Notes: a model not told the origin generated them from the sequence alone. A stretch of 64,000 nucleotides of DNA from Tolypocladium sp. Sup5 PDA-1 (GCA_000750105.3 JPHH03000031.1:1-64000), one strand, 5' to 3'; counted from the stretch's first letter, positions 43,743 through 56,909 are shown. Made by a program: numbers and translations.

Positions 43743-45058
43743 GATGGGCAGCTGTTCGAATCGTAGTCGGGCGTGAGTTGTGTTTGGGTGTTGGTGTTGG
43801 TGTTTGTGTTTGTGTTTGCGGGAGGAAGAGAAGTGACGGGAGTCTCGTCGCCGTTGTGGGTGCTGAGTTTGCAAGAAGAGACTGGGTCCCGGATTGGGGA
43901 GGAAGCGGAGCTGGAGGGCCTGTGACGAGGTGCTTTCCAGGAGGAGGAAGAGGGGTCGTAGGTAATAATAGTGCATCCGCAAGCATTACGTCCCAACCCA
44001 CGAAGTATGTAAGCCCTGAGCTGATCTGTCTCGGCCATTTTGTGTGGGCTCGTGTCGTCAATGACAACAAACTTGAACCGCCCGCTTAGTTTACTTTACC
44101 TCTGTAATCCGTACGCGAGGTGGATATGCCTTCAAGACACGTACTCGTATATCTCGTTTCTCTGGTCTCTGTAGCACAAGGCAATGGCAGGCTACCTAAA
44201 AGGTACGTTAGAGAAGCAGCGGCCGGCTGCAGATGGAAGGTTGGGCAGCGGCACCGATAGCCAACTCGCCTACCCTAGACATAGGCTCACTGCGCATGCA
44301 ATATGCGTACAAGCATCTCAGTGCTTCGGGGGAAGAAACTCTAGGCCAGAAACATAGGTACCGGGGTTGCAAGTGTTTGTAGATGCTCATACGCCATGCA
44401 TGCATGCGAGTAGAATTCTGGCCGGCATGGTGAGGGCATTTCGATGTCCATTTGCACATGTTAAGATACGGAGCATCCCGTAGGCTGCCTAGCTGTTACA
44501 GCACGCTGCCAGGCATCGATAAACTTTGACAGCGAGCACTGTTTACCATGGCTCAAAATCCCGACCGTGACATGTTCTCGTGATGCCATCATTTTCACTC
44601 CGTATTTTCTTGCACAATATGTACCTTACTCGTGCCGCCAAGTGACTCAGGTACTCAAGGACCACCGAGGCAACAGTCGGACTGACTCTGCCAATGCTCC
44701 TCGGCCGCTCATTCGTCCATGCCAGCTTGGACCCCTTGTAGGGCAAGGTTCAGATACCCCGCCGCCCTGCTGTTTCCCGCCACGCTGACGGTACCGGTAC
44801 ATGTGCATCCAGCCTTCCCTTGAGGCAGGCCGTCCAGCAATAGGAGGCTGCCGTTCGCGGTCCAGCAGAATCCTTTCCCCCAAACCATTTCAAAGCCTCG
44901 CCTCCAGCATCCAGATCACGCAGCCATCCAGCCACCAATCACCACCACCACCATCACTGCCGCCGCGATAACGCCTGCGCTGGCGACTGCCATCCCGCTG
45001 CCTGCGCGTCTGACCGACCCTGTGCTCGCCGTCGCATCGTCGCGGCGACTTCGCGACC
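43743..45058. promoter_or_regulatory. Divergent intergenic region, PA2G4-like / SNF5 gene
   Basis: A 1.3-kb spacer between divergent genes. On the PA2G4 side, 43780-43819 is a TGTTTG/TGTTGG repeat, so the leader of that mRNA is CAAACA-rich. TCCGTA motifs occur near 44107 and 44602. The final 200 nt before 45059 are C-rich. No additional gene is seen. Confidence 0.5.
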
Positions 45059-47312
45059 ATGGCCACCCAGCCAGCCACGTCGTCGGCGCCTGCGACGGGC
45101 CCGACGACGACCGCGACGGCATCATCCAGCGCGACATCAGCCTCGGCTGCCGACGACAAGGACGCGACGCCCCCGGGCTCCGCCGCCGCCGACGCCGACA
45201 TGCCGGTGCGCACCAAGGAGTCGTTCGACAGGCTCATGGTCGACCGCTACACCACGCGCGACTCCATCGCCGCCGCCGCGCTCTGCCACCAGCTCCAGCA
45301 GACCAGGGTCTCGTCCCAGGAAATGCGTGAGAAGATCCAGGAGTATCGCGTCCTCCGCAACGAATACAAGTCCTGGTTTCCTCCCAGCAGGTTATACGGC
45401 GACGGCTACAATGGCTTCGCCAATGGTCATACCGAGAACCAGATGCAGCCGCCTGCGTCGCGCATCGTGTACCCGTCACAGAAACCGCGCCCCGGTCGAC
45501 GGACCACCCCGGCCCTCAAGTACGCGCGCAAGGACATGCTCAAGCAGGCCGAGCAGCACGAGGAGCTGGTCCCCCTGCGCCTCGAGGTCGAGTGGGACAA
45601 GGTCAAGCTGCGCGACACCTTTACCTGGAACCTGCACGAGCGAATCCTACACGTCGAGCTCTTCGCCGCCCAGCTGGTCGAGGACATGGGCCTGAAGCCT
45701 CCTGCTGCCCAACCCGTCTACGAGCAGATTGTCCACCAGATGCGCGAGCAGCTCAACGACTTCTACCCGTTCGCATTCTCCGAGGAGGACGCGCTCGACC
45801 CCGAACTCCCCTACTCTGCGTACAAGAACGACGAGATGCGCGTCCTCATCAAGCTCAACATCACCATCGGCCAGCACACACTGGTAGACCAATTCGAGTG
45901 GGAGATCAACAACCCCTCCAACTCGCCAGAGGAATTTGCAGCCGGCATGGCCCGCGATCTCTCGCTTAGTGGGGAGTTTACGACGGCCATTGCCCACTGC
46001 ATCCGCGAGCAATCGCAGCTCTTCACCAAGAGCTTGTTCAGCATCGGACACCCCTTCGACGGACGGCCGATTGAGGATTCGGACCTCGTGTCTGCCTTCC
46101 TGCAGACGCCCCTACCTTCAGTATTCCGGCCGCAGCAGCAGGCCAAGGAATACGCTCCGTACATGTACGAACTGAGCGACGCCGATCTAGAGAGGAACGA
46201 AATGGTCTTCTCCCGAGAACAGCGGCGACAAAAACGATCCATCAATAGGAGAGGCGGACCACAACTGCCAGATCTTAGAGAAAGGCAACGGACCATCCGG
46301 ACGCTCATTGTGTCGTCCGTCCTGCCCGGTGCCGCACCCGACGTCGACGAGAGCCGACTATACAAGAAAGCTGCGGGAGCGTCTCGCAAGAGAACCGCTC
46401 GTGACGGCGAGATATCCGAGTCCGACGAGAGCGAAGACTCCAGCCCCGACTCCCCTGCGCCGTCGCAGCTTGCCAGTGGCACCGCTCGGACAAGAGGAAT
46501 GCGTGGAGCGGCTTCGGCAGCGCAACAGAGAATGGCGAACCTGGGGCGATCAGAGACGCCCGAGACGAGCGCCGCGTTGCATCACCACGAGACGAGGACA
46601 TCCCGTCGCTTTAGAGAAGAGACGGAGGAGCCTGTGCACTTGTGGGTGACGCTCAGGGTCAACAGGGACAAGCTGCGGAGGTTAATGAAAGGCGACTACC
46701 GCGACCTGAGAACGCCGTCACAGCCCCAGACGCCCTCATCGACTCCCCACGCAAGAGCTCCCAGCACGTCCAGTGTATCGAAAGCCAAGCCGCCGCCATC
46801 GACTCCAGCCGCATCGACTCCCCAAACCGGCGGCAACTTTCCTCCCGGCCAGATTGGCAGGCTACCTGCTCCTCCCCCAGTTCCTGGCCAGTCGCCTCCC
46901 CCAGCTGTAAGCTGTCCTCAGCCGTGCTGTGCTACGCCCCCAACTGCTTGAGTTACCCTTGACTGACTCTCCTTTCTTGCAGCCCCCTCCGCCCGAATGG
47001 CTCATCTCGGCCCTGAAGCAGCTGGAGAAGCAGTATCCCAATGGCGACAAGTTCGAGGCCATAATGAAGTACTCGTATCTCGATCCGGTGACGGAACTGC
47101 CCATCCAGGGCCAACCACTACCCGAGGGCGTCAAGTATGCCTGGCTGCCGCGGATCCGGTGCCTCGACTGTACTACCAAGCTGTATACGCCGGGGCCCGA
47201 CATGACGGCGCAGAAGTTTGAGGCTCACCTCAAGTTCTCGGGCCACCGCGAGAAGGTCAAGCAGCGGCTGGCTTCGCAGAATGGCGGAGACGCCGGCGCA
47301 TCTGGTTCATAG
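45059..47312 (+). CDS. sfh1: SNF5/Sfh1 chromatin remodeling subunit
   Basis: Two exons, 45059-46906 and 46983-47312, with a 76-nt intron (donor GTAAGC, branch CTGAC, acceptor TGCAG), encode 725 residues. The SNF5/SMARCB1 domain spans about 165-380, with two repeats: LVPLRLEVEWDKVKLRDTFTWNLHE and, later, RVLIKLNITIGQHTLVDQFEW plus FTTAIAHCIREQSQLFTKSL. The C-terminal exon adds a separate block (WLPRIRCLDCTTKLYTPGP, then KFEAHLKFSGHREKV), typical of filamentous-fungal Sfh1/Snf5. This is a core subunit of the RSC or SWI/SNF complex; which of the two cannot be told by eye, so the symbol is tentative. The ATG at 45059 sits in CGACCATGG. Ser/Pro-rich linkers separate the domains. Confidence 0.88.
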
Positions 47313-47988
47313 TATGGACACAGGTGGCTGCTTGAGAACCGAGGCTCGCGGGAGCGGGCACAAGGAGACGCGCCATGATCGGGCCTGGTCTTGCAAGACC
47401 TGGCTCGCTGTACTCTAATGGGCAAAAGAACGTGGCTGTGCCTGGTAGACTTGGGATACGCTGTACATACATAGCTTGTTTTCACGGACGAGGGATGGGT
47501 GACTGATACTACGGGGGTAGTCGGCGCATTGAAGTCTGGGCCTTTTCATTGATGTTTGTTGTTATTCCCTTTTCACGTCCATCCCTGGTCTCTACCCTGA
47601 CTCCTCGAGGACAATAGGTCCTTTAGGATGACGTGGGATGGGCAAGGTGCGCATAGGGGTAGGAATTCCAAGCGGTTTAAACCCGGAGACAAAGCACGTC
47701 GTCACCTTCGGCGCAAAATCCTTCACAGCATCTTCCTTGACGGGATCAAACAGCCAAATCGCGCATGTACACAATCAGGGTATACGAAAGGCAGACCCAG
47801 CCAAAACGCAAACACAACATGATCTCATGGCTCCTATACTGGCATCCTGACAAAAATGATAGAGAAAAACACAAGGGGAGCCACCTTGTAAAGCTAGAAC
47901 AGGAAGACACTACGTCCCCTAACAATACGACCTCCCACTGCTATGACAAAATGAAACAACAACCACCACCACCACCACCACCATCCTA
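47313..47988. other. Convergent 3' region, SNF5 gene / pds5
   Basis: About 675 nt between convergent genes. It holds the two 3' ends and an ACC triplet repeat at 47962-47983 just beyond the pds5 stop codon. No gene is seen. Confidence 0.45.
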
Positions 47989-50900
47989 TTACTCATCGTC
48001 GTCATCCACGTCCATCTCAAACGAGTCCTTTGCGCCTCTGCGGCCGCGAGTTTGGGTCGCCTTCTTGCTCTTCTCCAGTTGCGCCAACACGCTGGCCTTG
48101 ACGGCAGGCTTGGCTCTGGCTTTGGCGGCCGAGGCTTTCTGGCCGTTCCTCCCGGAGGGGGCTGGTTCCTCCTCCTCTGCTGCTGAGCCTTCGTCGTCCT
48201 CGTCGTCGGCTGCCGCTTCCTCGTCGGATGCATCATCGCTGGCCTCGGGGTCGCGATCCGCATCTGACGAGTCGGCTTCATTGCCATATTCCCACTCGGC
48301 CACACCATCCAGCATCTCCTCCTCGTCGGCAGCATCGTCTCGCTCCTTGTAGTCGGACACCTTGTGTGCGCGGCCGCTGCGGCGACGCTCTGACGCGGGC
48401 ACAGACGAAGATGCGGCTTGTTTCTTTGGTCGCGACGCTGCCTTTGCCTTGGATGCCTTCTTCGCCCCAGCCTTGGCCGCCTTGGGCTTTGGCTCTGGGC
48501 GCTCCCTAATTACAGTCTTTATCTGAGTCTTCGCCCGCTTGGCTGGCGGTTCGTTCCATTCGCTCATGGACTTGCGCTTCTGGTGAGAGTGTCAGCAAGA
48601 CTAAACGTCGCGACAGTGCCTGACGGGCAGAACAAACCTTCTTGCGATCCATCGCCCGGAGCAAGTCATCCAGCCGCTCGTCCAGCTCGTCTGGAATGTA
48701 CTGCTTCTTTGCAATCTGCTGCGCAACCTCGCTCGAAGGCAGGGCAGTGTACAGTCCAGTCGGCAGCCCGACCTTGCCCGGCCACGCCTGGAAACTCCAG
48801 TTTCTTCTCTCCTGGAACTTGCGAATCACAGCCTGCGCTAGATCACTCAACACATAGAGATTGTCGCTCGCGTCGGGGTTGATGCCGTCGCGCGTTTGCT
48901 TGACCCTCTCGGCATACTTGTATATCAACGAGATGTTCTCCTCGGTCCCAATGGCACCCAGGTAGAAGAAGAAGTAGTTTGCAAAGTCTGCGAGATCATC
49001 CGTGTCGGCGGTGTAGTCCGGGTGGTGCGCCAGCAAAGGGATCAACCTCCCCATGATGGCTTCCAATATTTGCTGCTTCTTGTCGCTGTAATACCGGGCC
49101 CGCGATCGAATCCAAGTTTCCACTCTATTCTTGAGATCGGTCACGGGCTCGAAAGCGACCAAGAACAAGATCGTGTGAAACCTTGCTCGTAGCTTGGCCC
49201 GCGTCAGGTAGTTCTGGAGCTTCTCCATGAACCGCCGGCGAACCTGCAGCTCGGTGTCCTGCACAAGCTCTGCGAGCTTGTTGAAGCTCGCCGCGTCGAA
49301 CTGCTCGTCATACTTCTTCACGGTGCACAGCTTCAGCGTTAGAAGACCGGCCAACAGCCGCAGGCGCCTCTTGTGATGTAGAGGCGTATCCTTGGTCTTG
49401 CAGAACTCGCCCTCGTTGACGACAAAGGCCTTCAGCAGCTTGAACACTGGCTTGACTCGTACTTCGGCGTCCGCCTTTTCCTCGTTCGCGAGGGCTTGGT
49501 TGACCAAAATCTTGAGCGACAAGCACTTCGCCTGAAGTTCCTCATCCATGTCGGCGTCATCAACCCATTCTGGGTCCGAGGTGCTGTTGGCATCAGTGTG
49601 CACGCCGCGCAAAATCTTCTTGATTGTCAACTCATGGATAGCGTCGTCCGAGTCGGCGGTAACTGCGGGCACAAGGCGTTCGAGTTGACTGATGGCGGCC
49701 AGCTTGGCCAGGAAGTGCGGACTGCCATAGCTCAGACCCTTCATGACGTTTCTCAGGAGATTTGTGGCCGTGACTTTGCTCTTGTCGTCATTCTTGGCCA
49801 GAAGAATATTAACCGCATATTTGGCAGACTTGGGCGGAGATCCGTAGAGAGCGTAGTTCATGAGCGTCTGGGTAAAACCCCTGTCATAGGTCATGTCGCC
49901 AGGGTATCTCTTGGCGTAGGACGAATACGCTTTGAGGATGTCCGCTACCGCCGGGTCGTTGGTCCTCTTTTCCGTGGGTGCCTGCTCGATGATCTCCTTG
50001 CGCAGCTCCCCTGCATGAGCTTTGAATATGTCGGGGTTGCGCTGCGAAATATCGTTCAGCACTTGATGCGCCACTCCGGCAAGGCCGTCTTTGTCGCTCT
50101 TCGAGTAGTCCATGATGGTCGCAAGATGGCTGCGGTTGAACATGAGGCAGCTCGATCGATACAGGAGGGGGATCAGCGTGTCCAAACAACCAGAGGCCGC
50201 TCCGGCTTCAATCTTGCTGATCAGCTCGTTGATGGCTCTTCGTACCGTCTTGAAGTCACTCTCAGACTCAATGGCGTACTTGACGAGCTGGTAGCTGCGG
50301 CGATCGTTGAGCTTCGCAAACTTCTGGAGGTCGCTACGGACCTTCAACGGGTCGGGGAAGAAAGCGCCCAGCCACTGGAACGTTTTGGCCAGACTCGCCT
50401 TCACCTTTTCCTCATTTGCTTCGATGACTCCGCCGTTGTAAGCCTCACACTGCTGGATGAAGATCCCCACGCCCTTTGCGAACTGGGGTTGCCGTGCCTG
50501 CATGGCAAAGAAGGCCTTTTGGGCCGGGGTATCCAAGGCTTTCAGCATCAGAAGGATCCTCTCGGCTCGTATCCTGTCTTGATCCGTTGGGCCGGCGCCG
50601 CCTTTGCCCTGGGACGCCTGGGACGCGCTCTTCGCCGCCTTGCCCTTGATGAGGGGATATTTCAGGGGCACAAGACACTCAAACATTACCCTATCGAGGA
50701 GGATGTTCAGATCAGGGTCGTTGGCGTAGAATGCGTTGATGATGCGCGACGGGACACCGGACAAGCAAGCTGTCACTGCCTCTTGTCCCTCGGCGATCTC
50801 GCCGGCCCCTACCGCCCACAGTTTCCCAAGCAAGACCATCGCGTCGACTCGCACAGCGGGCTTCCTGTCACGGCACCGGTCTGCCAGGCTGGCAAAGATC

Positions 50901-52593
50901 GATCCCTCCTTGTCAACACCACCAGTGACGCCGAGTTTCACGATGACGTCCCGGAAATCAAACAGTTCGATAGCCTTGACGGCCGCCAATCTGACCTTTT
51001 CTTCGCTGTCGTTGAGCTTCTCCACCAGGCCCTTGACCAATTCGCTCTCTTCTTCTCTGCTCAGGCCAATGCCTCCGGCAGAGGTAGACAGGATGTAGCC
51101 AGCAGCAGTTACCCAAGCCGCACGAATGGTGCCTACCTTGTCGTTCTTTCTACCCACGAAATTCCGATAGGTCCCAGCGTGTGTTTGAGCAAATGACTGT
51201 GGTGAGTAGGGCTTCGTAAGGACGTTTGCTTCGACGGGTTCAGGGGATGACTCCTCCACCAAACGCAACGGGGGGTATGCCGTGGGGTCGAGAACCGGTG
51301 GCGGCGGGGGCCCTGCCGCTCCGATACCAGAGATCATGTCTCCAAAGGCCTCGGTCGCTATTATTCGCAGGTGGACGTTGTCCGCCGACAGCTCTGCGTC
51401 TAGTTGAGGCACGACGTTTTGAAGGATCGTCGGAGCAGCCCTCCAGAGCTCTCGAATGAGCAGATGGGCCTGGCGAAGGCTTTTGAGATCTGCTTCGGAC
51501 GGTCCTGCATTGGCGTCCTCGTCATCCGAGTCCTCTCCTTGCCGGTAGCCATTGGCTTTCGTCGCGAACCCGGAGGCGTTGAGGATGACGTCGCTAAAAT
51601 ACTGGCCCACGTACCGCGACATCTTGTCTGCACAACCATTACAGATATTCTTCGCCATGACATATGCCGCGGGCTCCGTCTTCTGGAGGAGCGTAGACTG
51701 TTTGTCGCTCTGCTCCTTGCTGCGGCCGCCTCCCGGCGGTGCCGCTCGCAAAAACTGGCTGATGATGGCATCGATGACCGTCGCCGGTACGCTGCCCGGG
51801 GACTCGTCGATCAGCTCTATGAGCATATCCGTCAGGTGTATCTCGACGTCCTTGGCCACTTGCTCCTCGGCGGCAGCATTCGAGCTCGCAGATACGCCAT
51901 CGAAGGTGGAGTTGAAGAGGCGCAATAAGAGGTCGTCGGCTCCGTGGATGTCGGGAAGAATCAGGATACTCTTGACATCGGTCAAGGACATGAGAACGTA
52001 TTTGTGTTGGCTGTTGTAGGGGTTCGTAGGGTGGTGCAGAGCGGGTAGGATGTCCTTGACGAAGAGGGTGAACATCATCTGTGCCGGGTGGTGTCAGTAG
52101 CTGGACTCTTGCGGAAGCTATTCACGGCAAAACCCACCTTGAGCTGGTCGTCGGTGAAGGGGGCGTCTGGAGCGAAGAGCCGCAGCAGTTCGACCAAGCA
52201 GCAGGCGGTATACGCCTTGACGCCGCGGTCTTTGTGGTGGAGGAGGTTGCGGTGGGCCAAGCTGGCGGCAACCCCCTTGAGGGAGTCCAGCTGGACCTCC
52301 TGCTGCTCAAAGTCTGCCAGCTCCTTGGACAGCCTCTCGAGGCGAGCGACGAGGGTGGCGCTTGGGATTGGCTTCGCTGGGCGCCACGACAGCTCCTCGT
52401 CGAACTGGAGGCTGCGCATCTCCTGAGCCCCATCATCGCCATCGCCATCGCCATCGCCATCGCCGCCTTCCTGGGGCTCGGGCTCAGCCTCTTGCTCGGG
52501 CTCTGGGTCGTGGTCCTCGCGCACCTCCTCCAGCACATGCTCCTCCTCCTGCTCCTCGACGGGCTCCTGACGGCGAGCGCGGCGGCGCGGCAT
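47989..52593 (-). CDS. pds5: Cohesin-associated protein Pds5
   Basis: Three exons: 52138-52593, 48638-52078 and 47989-48579, giving 1495 residues. Introns of 59 and 58 nt have donors GTGGGT and GTTTGT. The Pds5 N-terminal signature spans the first junction (AYTACCLVELLRLFAPDAPF, then MMFTLFVKDILPALHHPTNPY). HEAT-type repeats follow for about 1000 residues (GLVEKLNDSEEKVRLAAVKAI, RCRDRKPAVRVDAMVLLGKL). The last exon is a Lys/Ala- and Asp/Glu-rich nuclear tail with an RGRR element. Pds5 regulates cohesin loading, acetylation and release, and sister chromatid cohesion (BimD/Spo76 in Aspergillus/Sordaria). The N-terminus carries an (Asp-Gly) repeat encoded by a GATGGC tract at 52435-52466. Frame and length agree with the family. 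Confidence 0.95.
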
Positions 52594-54774
52594 GATGCGC
52601 TGCTGTGGGAGACGCCGTGTGGCCTAGCGAGACTCCTCTGGGGCAGCTGTTTGGCCTGGAAATCCGAGATGCTTGATTGGGTCGGTCGCGGCAGGTCTTT
52701 CGTCTCGTGCGGCGCGCGGGTCACTGCATCGCAGGGCGAGATGGGTGCTTCAGGCCGGTGCACAAGTCGCTTCAGGCCAGTTGCGGTGCGCGACAATGCA
52801 GCGTTTCGGGCTGTGTGCGACGCCGACGACGATTGCTAAGGAATGAGTGAATGGGTGCGGTGGGCGGTGGGAGGGTACGGATTATCTTGCATTGGCCAAG
52901 GTAGATGGAGCTGGGACGAGCTACCCCTACGCGACGCGATGGAGTCGGCAGTCGACGGGAGCCCCGCGTACTCGTACATGTAAGCAGCACAGTCATGCAG
53001 CCCAAGCAGCCGCAGCCTACCCTAGACCGCCAGCTTCCCGTCTTGCGGCCCCTTCTCCCACCCCCTTTTCACAGCTTCACAGGGACGCTCACTACGTTGC
53101 CAACCACATCAACACCCCCTCAAGGTGCTGATGCGAGTGAGTCGGCTGCCATAACACTGGGCCGAGTGGGAGACTGTCCTCGGAGCATCGCGTGGTACAG
53201 GTTACCCAGGATCATGTCTGACGTCCTTCATCTCCGGGCCTCCTGGTGCTCCGAGTCCATTGTCTCCGAGCTCACCCTCAGTCTCAAACAGGCACCAACG
53301 TTGGAATCAACCCGCGGCCAAGGGATCCCGGTACGTAGCGAGGAGCGCAGTTCAACACCCGCGAGGGGAGCTGTTCGGAGGCGTCCGCAATGGTTGGCAA
53401 ACGACTTGGTCTGTACGGAGCGCGTCTTACACAATCCGACTCAAGAACGCACACAACATCGACGCCTCGCTTACGCACGTGGGATCCTCACCAAATACCT
53501 GAACCTGGTTGGAAAGAGCTGCTTGCTTCCGTCGGCGAGTGCCCGAGACCATTGCCGAGCAGAGGCCTGGGGAAGTCTGGCCTCACCCCGATGGCATGAC
53601 TCTGCCGTTTCACTCCTTTCCGCAGCAGCGATTGTCTTCAGCTTGTGGAGCATGCCTTGGTATTCATCATACGGAACGATGGTGTCACGGATAGTGCTTG
53701 TTGAACGGCGATGGAACAAAAACCCGGACAGTGGCCCTGGTTTCCTAGCTTCATATGGCCGCAGTGGCACAGTTTGGCAATCAATACGCTATTGCTCCTT
53801 GAAATCAAGGACTAAGAGCCGCCTACAATGGGTGTATTGATCCGGCTCTCCGTGGTCCCACCCTATATACTGCCCAGTGAATTGCCCGTTGTTCATGTGC
53901 CATCCCCGAGCTTTGGCGTATCCCAGATTTCAGCGTCCCCCAGTTCACTCTTCCTAACTACCATGGTCTCTCCTTCACCTTCTGGTAGCCCTCGATTATC
54001 CATCCTTCACTGCATCTTGCGAGCGAAAAGACCCAGGTTCCCGAGTGGTACGACGAATCAAGGACGCCCTGAGTTGATACCAGCTAAAGAGACATCGCCA
54101 GCGTCTGTCCGAGAATCACCTCTTCTTCTAGACCCCTTCACAACCACAGTTGGCCTGGAGAGCTCAACGAACACCCGGTATTCCGTCGCTACCTAGTAGC
54201 AAGGTACGTCGAAAAGCGGCACCGGTGGCAGCTGTTCACACTCTGCGAAATCAGCTGCCCCAGCAACTCCTGTTCAGATTCACCGCACGTGTTCAGGCAT
54301 GATTCACAGATGCCTGAAAATTTTCCATCCCGTTCACACGCTTAACGCTGTTCAAAACAACCCGACCCGTGCACCCTATTTGTTCTCCCCCTTCTCCCCC
54401 CTTTGCCTCTTCTCCTCTTCACCTCTTCACCTCGCCCCCTACACTCGTTTTCGCGCAACCCCCAGCATCAAGACCACTCCTTTCGTTCCCCAAGCACAAG
54501 CAGGCCTTCGTCCCTTCACAAAGGTGGTACGCATCCCATTTCTTTCTGCAGTGTGCTGGTTTCTCCCGTGCCACATCACACCGGCCGGGCAAACACCTGC
54601 TGCAACTCGAACCACAACATCCTCACCGTGATTTCATGTCGCTGACATGACGCAGTGCTCTCTCGCTACTCCAGCTCGCTCTTTCAACTGTCAATGTTCC
54701 AAGGCGTGCTGCCAAGTATGTCGAGTTTTGTTCGAGTTCCTGTTGGGTTAACTGATCAATCCCAAGTGGCGACT
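52594..54774. promoter_or_regulatory. Long divergent region, pds5 / repeat protein
   Basis: About 2.2 kb between divergent genes. A TACGGA motif lies near 52876 and a TATATA element at 53864-53869. The last 450 nt before 54775 are C/T-rich and leader-like, with a possible 5' leader intron (donor GTATGT at about 54718, acceptor CCCAAG before 54766). A 311-codon ORF at 52905-53840 has no recognisable domain or composition and is judged chance. Confidence 0.45.
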
Positions 54775-56402
54775 ATGAAGGACGCCGAGTTTGGAGAGGG
54801 CGAGTTCCTCGTCGCGCCTCGCTCCAAGAAGCAGGGCACTTCTCTCGCAAAGAAGGTCCTCACCGGAGGCGCAATCATCCTCGGCTTCATCGTCGTTGTG
54901 TTCGGAATCGGTCTTCTCGCTTCTCACTTTGGTTTGTTTACCCCAACACCCTTCTTCACGACGCGTTGACTCGACTAACTGAATGTTTTGCAGAGCGGTC
55001 TTTCCACCCTGAGTCGGAGCTCCTCCACGCGGAGCACATGGTTTCCGAGGCGGCCCATGAGCTCGCCCTCCGAGGCGATTGCACCGAGACTGGTGGCATG
55101 TGGGACGCTGCCGCCGATGCCATCACCGCCAAGGTCGCTGGCTCCTCTGGACTCGGTACCGTCACTCCTTTCAGACCTAATGGCACTCTCCATACCTTTG
55201 GTGCCACTGGCTATGCCGCGACGACCAAGACGGAGACGGTTCAGACCACAACCGTTGCTTCTTGGACTGCTGCGGCTGAGACTGCCTCTGAGGAGACCTC
55301 TCGGCCCACCGACTCCCAGACTGTGCCAGTTGGCGTCAGTATTCCGATCTCGTAAGTTAATTTTCTCTCCCCATAATAGATGTGCCTGATTGCTGACCAG
55401 ACCAGGACTCAAACCGCTACCACGACAATCTACAGCATTCGGAGCACCCCGGAGAGCACCACTCATGTGACCCGGACCACGACTGCGACTACAACGCTCG
55501 CAGTCTCCGAGTCGACGGCCGATGTCTGTTCTGCCAAGCCCGCCACGAAGACGGTGTCCGTCTATGTCACGGTCTCCCCTGTGCCCGACAAGACTGTCAC
55601 CGCCGAAGCGTCGACGGCTACCGCGGTCAACACTGACGTGTCCCTCACCAACGGTCTTCCGGACATCACCATCTCGGCCCACCCGTCCACTCGCACTGCG
55701 GTGCAGACCGACATGTCCCTCACCAGTGGACTGCCTGACGTGACTGTGCCTGGCAACCCGGACACCATGACCAATATCCACACCGACGTCTCCTTCACAA
55801 GCGGCCTCCCTGATGCCACCGTCTCGGGCAACCCCTCGACGGTCACCAACGCCAAGGCCAGCACGTCTCTGCCCTCGGGCTATACCCAAGCGGTGACCAC
55901 TGTTACCATCACGGATCTCTGGGGCCCCTTCCACAGCTCCATTAAATCCATGCAGTCCATGCAAACGGTGACGGGAACAGCCACAACGAAGAAAACAGTC
56001 ACCACGACCAAGACCAGTGGGGTCATCACCATCACGGTCTCAGACCTGTACCCTCCTCCTGCGCAGGAGACGAGCGGCACCAGCATGACCGCCTATTCTT
56101 CTGCCCTGGGTGAGGTCGTCTCCGCGTCGCCGTCCAACCCCGTCATCGTCGTCACCGAGACAGTGACCACTACCTGGACTGATGGGCCCCCTGCCACCTC
56201 CGCCACCACGGTTCGCGTGCCCTCTGGCGCCAACGCCACCGCCAGTGCCACTCCATATGGCACTGCCACGGCGATGCCTCCCGTTGTTGTGTCGGATGGC
56301 GGCAAGAAGCCGGAGCCCAAGGGCTGGGGTGGTAGCAGCGGCGGCGGCGGCAACCTCGGTTGCACCGTCATGCTGATCGCCGTCATCATGTTCGTGCTCT
56401 AA
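54775..56402 (+). CDS. Ser/Thr-rich membrane or cell-wall protein with repeats
   Basis: Three exons: 54775-54931, 54994-55351 and 55406-56402, giving 503 residues. Introns of 62 and 54 nt have donors GTTTGT and GTAAGT and CTAAC/CTGAC branch points. A charged 28-residue N-terminus is followed by a transmembrane segment at about 30-50 (GGAIILGFIVVVFGIGLLA). The rest is mostly Thr/Ser/Val, likely O-glycosylated. Residues 249-323 form three tandem 25-residue repeats centred on SLTSGLPD (55635-55859). The C-terminus has a Gly-rich stretch and then 15 hydrophobic residues ending the protein, which resembles a GPI-attachment signal. A type II membrane anchor together with a GPI-like tail is unusual. 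I recognise no family; a surface mucin or wall sensor is a reasonable guess. Confidence 0.78.
55635..55859 (+). repeat. Three tandem 75-bp coding repeats
   Basis: Three in-frame 75-bp units starting at 55635, 55710 and 55785, encoding 25-residue repeats of the form D-V/M-S-x-T-x-GLPD. The unit boundaries keep frame, and a degenerate fourth unit follows. Confidence 0.8.
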
Positions 56403-56909
56403 GGCCCAGGGCGTCTCGGGGTCTTAGCAATAGGTACCTGGCCCGGAAGGATAGGGAGGTCACTTGGCTTTACGGATTTGGGCTCGCGCGGAACTGGAAA
56501 TATCAGGCCGCATCTGGGGGGGGGGGCTTGCCTAGATAATGCATACGGAGGAGCTAGGGGTATTGGCCATTCAAACGATGCGAGATTACATGTTGAACTC
56601 TGATTGCCAAAGTGTAGGCGTGAAATGAGGCTGCAAACACTTTCAATTGAACTCCCTAGCCATAACAGTAAAGGGCACGTTCCGTAACCAACCAAAACGC
56701 CGTTCCGTACCTATCCAACCAACCCCTCCGCGACGCCATCCGCAACCCCTTGCCTTCCTGCCACTACTGTTGCCAGTCTTGTGTACAAATTAGAGGTTGT
56801 TTTCACCCGCCCTTGGCCCCGTAAGGTAGTGCCGCAAATTGGCCCGGAGCCGGGCATCCCAGACGCTGTTGCGAGAAAATCCAGGCCGTGTCCACAGCTG
56901 TGGATCAAA
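56403..56909. other. Convergent 3' region
   Basis: About 500 nt between the wall-type protein gene and the capping enzyme gene, which converge. It holds an 11-nt G run near 56516-56526 and TCCGTA motifs near 56680 and 56704. No gene is seen. Confidence 0.45.

Noticed and set aside
49496..51196. A 566-codon plus-strand ORF inside pds5
   Set aside because: It is antisense to the clearly conserved HEAT repeats of Pds5, and its own product shows no family features.
52905..53840. A 311-codon plus-strand ORF between pds5 and the wall-type protein gene
   Set aside because: Composition looks random, there are no domains, splice signals or leader features, and alternative ORFs of similar quality lie on the other strand.
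54975..55964. A 329-codon minus-strand ORF over the wall-type protein gene
   Set aside because: It arises from the repetitive Thr/Ser codons of the sense strand, and the sense model has three well-spliced exons.
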